From contig OY755197.1 of NCBI GenBank assembly GCA_963576735.1, positions 2,182,501-2,246,500 on the forward strand: 64,000 bases of DNA, read 5' to 3'. The position numbers were made by a program, and so were the translations under genes. This document shows positions 62,940-64,000 of this stretch, one piece after another; the stretch's first letter is position 1; each line of letters starts with the position of its first letter. The notes below the pieces were generated by a model. That model ran no database searches, had not been told where the DNA came from, and saw nothing but the letters and a program-made list of their open reading frames with translations. The stretch comes from Bedellia somnulentella (Eukaryota; Arthropoda; Insecta; Lepidoptera; Bedelliidae).

Positions 62940-63470
62940 GATAAAAGGGAAGATTTTCCGCCAGGCGGTGGTATGCCTGGGGACCGCGGTCCAACTGTAT
63001 TAAGCTGGAACTTGTATATATAGAAAACATTGCAGAAACTTCGATTGCGCGATTGCTTGGTTACGTGTTGCTGTGAAATGTGATTCTTCTTGCATTGTCA
63101 GCGTTTATATGCAGAGCGCGTCATTGTGTGCTGATATCGCGCCGCTACATTACTTCCCCTCCAACAGGAAATTTTGACTCCATATCTTCGTGCCAGTGTG
63201 TGTATGCTCGACGGCCATGTATGCCGGAACCTCAATGCTGACCCCAGCAGCCACGGTGTGGGTGCCCCGTTGCGTGTCCCATTGCTGCCGTGCTGCGAGT
63301 CATGTCTCTTGAGCCGTGGATTTGAAGCGCTTTGTCTGCAGTCGTTTGATATCCTTATGCTGCTCGACTTGTCTAGCCAATCCAAATGACTTCTGGTGCT
63401 TAGAAGGACGCCATCGTGTTCTGTAGTCGTGGTCACCAATGTGAAGGAAAAGGTAAGATCTTCTCTTTTC
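62940..63470 (-). mobile_element. Remnant of an LTR retrotransposon
   Basis: On the minus strand ACATTGGTGACCACGAC (a primer-site-like motif of insect gypsy-type elements) is followed by about 270 bp of internal sequence. Next come a purine tract GGAGGGGAAGTAA (63162-63150) and then TGTAGCGGCGCGATATC, a plausible start of a 3' LTR with GCATATAAACGC as its TATA region. Pol is absent. The LTR end is not defined. Confidence 0.45.
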
Positions 63471-63689
63471 CTCCACAGATGTATGTGCTAATAAGACACT
63501 TTTTGGGCGTCAGAGGACATTAAATACGATGAAAACTTATCAAAATATTTAAGATTGAAATATTGCTAGTACAATGAAATAAAAATTAACTATAAAATCT
63601 ATAGAAGTGTCCACCGAAATGATAGAAATGTCCATGAACATCAAAATTGTGCACGGAAACGATACAAAAAAAGCTCACCAAAATCATAA

Positions 63690-63860
63690 AGCTAAGAAGA
63701 ACCGCTATGGTTAGTTGGGAAAAGGTTACAAAATAAAGAAAAGTTGGTGATCAACCAAATTGCCAAACAATGACTTAAAAATAAAACCATTAGTCGCCTT
63801 TTACGATACGCGCAACCAGAAAATGATAAATGATCTTCTAAGCTGACGCTACACAGCCAT
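63690..63860 (-). mobile_element. Degenerate family A repeat
   Basis: CCATTAGTCGCCTTTTACGA and AAGCTGACGCTACACAG are recognisable. Confidence 0.55.
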
Positions 63861-63884
63861 TATTATTAATTTGTAATTATTTTT

Positions 63885-64000
63885 AATCCGTGTAGTGTCG
63901 GCTTAGAATAGCACTACCCCATTTCTTCCGGTGGGTGTACGTAAGAGGCTACTAACGGTATTGGGGCTTTTAAAGGATTTTTGGGCGATGCGGTTGGAGA
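63885..64000 (+). mobile_element. Family A SINE-like repeat cut by the window edge
   Basis: CCGTGTAGTGTCGGCTTAGA head through GGCGATGCGGTTGGAGA at the last base. Confidence 0.8.

Noticed and set aside
63098..63439. 113-codon minus-strand ORF
   Set aside because: Lies in the LTR-element remnant; low-complexity and without a recognisable domain.

Overview
The window looks like insect nuclear DNA, most likely from a moth or butterfly. It is AT-rich, its genes are split into small exons, and it is saturated with transposable elements: tRNA-derived SINEs, short repeats with ATGT or AAGT tails, MITEs, LINEs with FP-type ORF1 proteins, a Helitron-derived foldback and a BEL/Pao retrotransposon. There is no sign of operons or ribosome-binding sites. 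The lepidopteran assignment is an inference from repeat style, not proven.

Two host genes are present, both on the minus strand. (1) GABA-B-R2, the subunit 2 of the metabotropic GABA-B receptor, occupies about 35.4-62.7 kb. I could place 21 coding exons whose GT/AG sites and reading phases all agree, from transmembrane segment 1 to the stop codon. They give about 883 residues, of which about 600 form a long cytoplasmic tail built from 14 small exons. The extracellular ligand-binding part lies beyond the right edge. (2) The first coding exon of vinculin (19 residues) lies at 23.9 kb. The rest of that gene would lie to the left, beyond or between mobile elements, and I did not find exon 2.

Layout: 1-5.0 kb, the intact 5' two thirds or more of a BEL/Pao gag-pol ORF running off the left edge. 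5.6-13.1 kb, a field of SINE and SINE-like repeats. 13.4-17.8 kb, a dead Tc1/mariner-type element with terminal inverted repeats, a broken intron-containing transposase and several nested insertions. 17.8-22.6 kb, a nearly full-length LINE with ORF1 and ORF2. 23.9-25.0 kb, vinculin exon 1 and, about 300 bp upstream, an hAT-like non-autonomous element with an 8-bp target duplication. 26.1-28.5 kb, a large foldback with about 865-bp arms carrying Helitron protein fragments. 28.6-32.4 kb, a tandem array, a LINE fragment and a direct duplication. 33.0-35.4 kb, no feature I recognise. 35.4-62.7 kb, GABA-B-R2 with TE-filled introns. 62.7-64 kb, an LTR-element remnant and SINE-like copies.

The most notable observations are: a four-unit tandem array of a GABA-B-R2 tail exon, with one extra copy kept open by synonymous-only changes and one carrying a stop; partial copies of two other tail exons; palindromic retroposons that carry a tRNA-like core and are flanked by 13-14 bp target duplications; the Helitron foldback; and a palindromic MITE family that repeatedly inserted into CWG trinucleotides. 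All coordinates and motifs come from reading the sequence by eye. No database search was possible.
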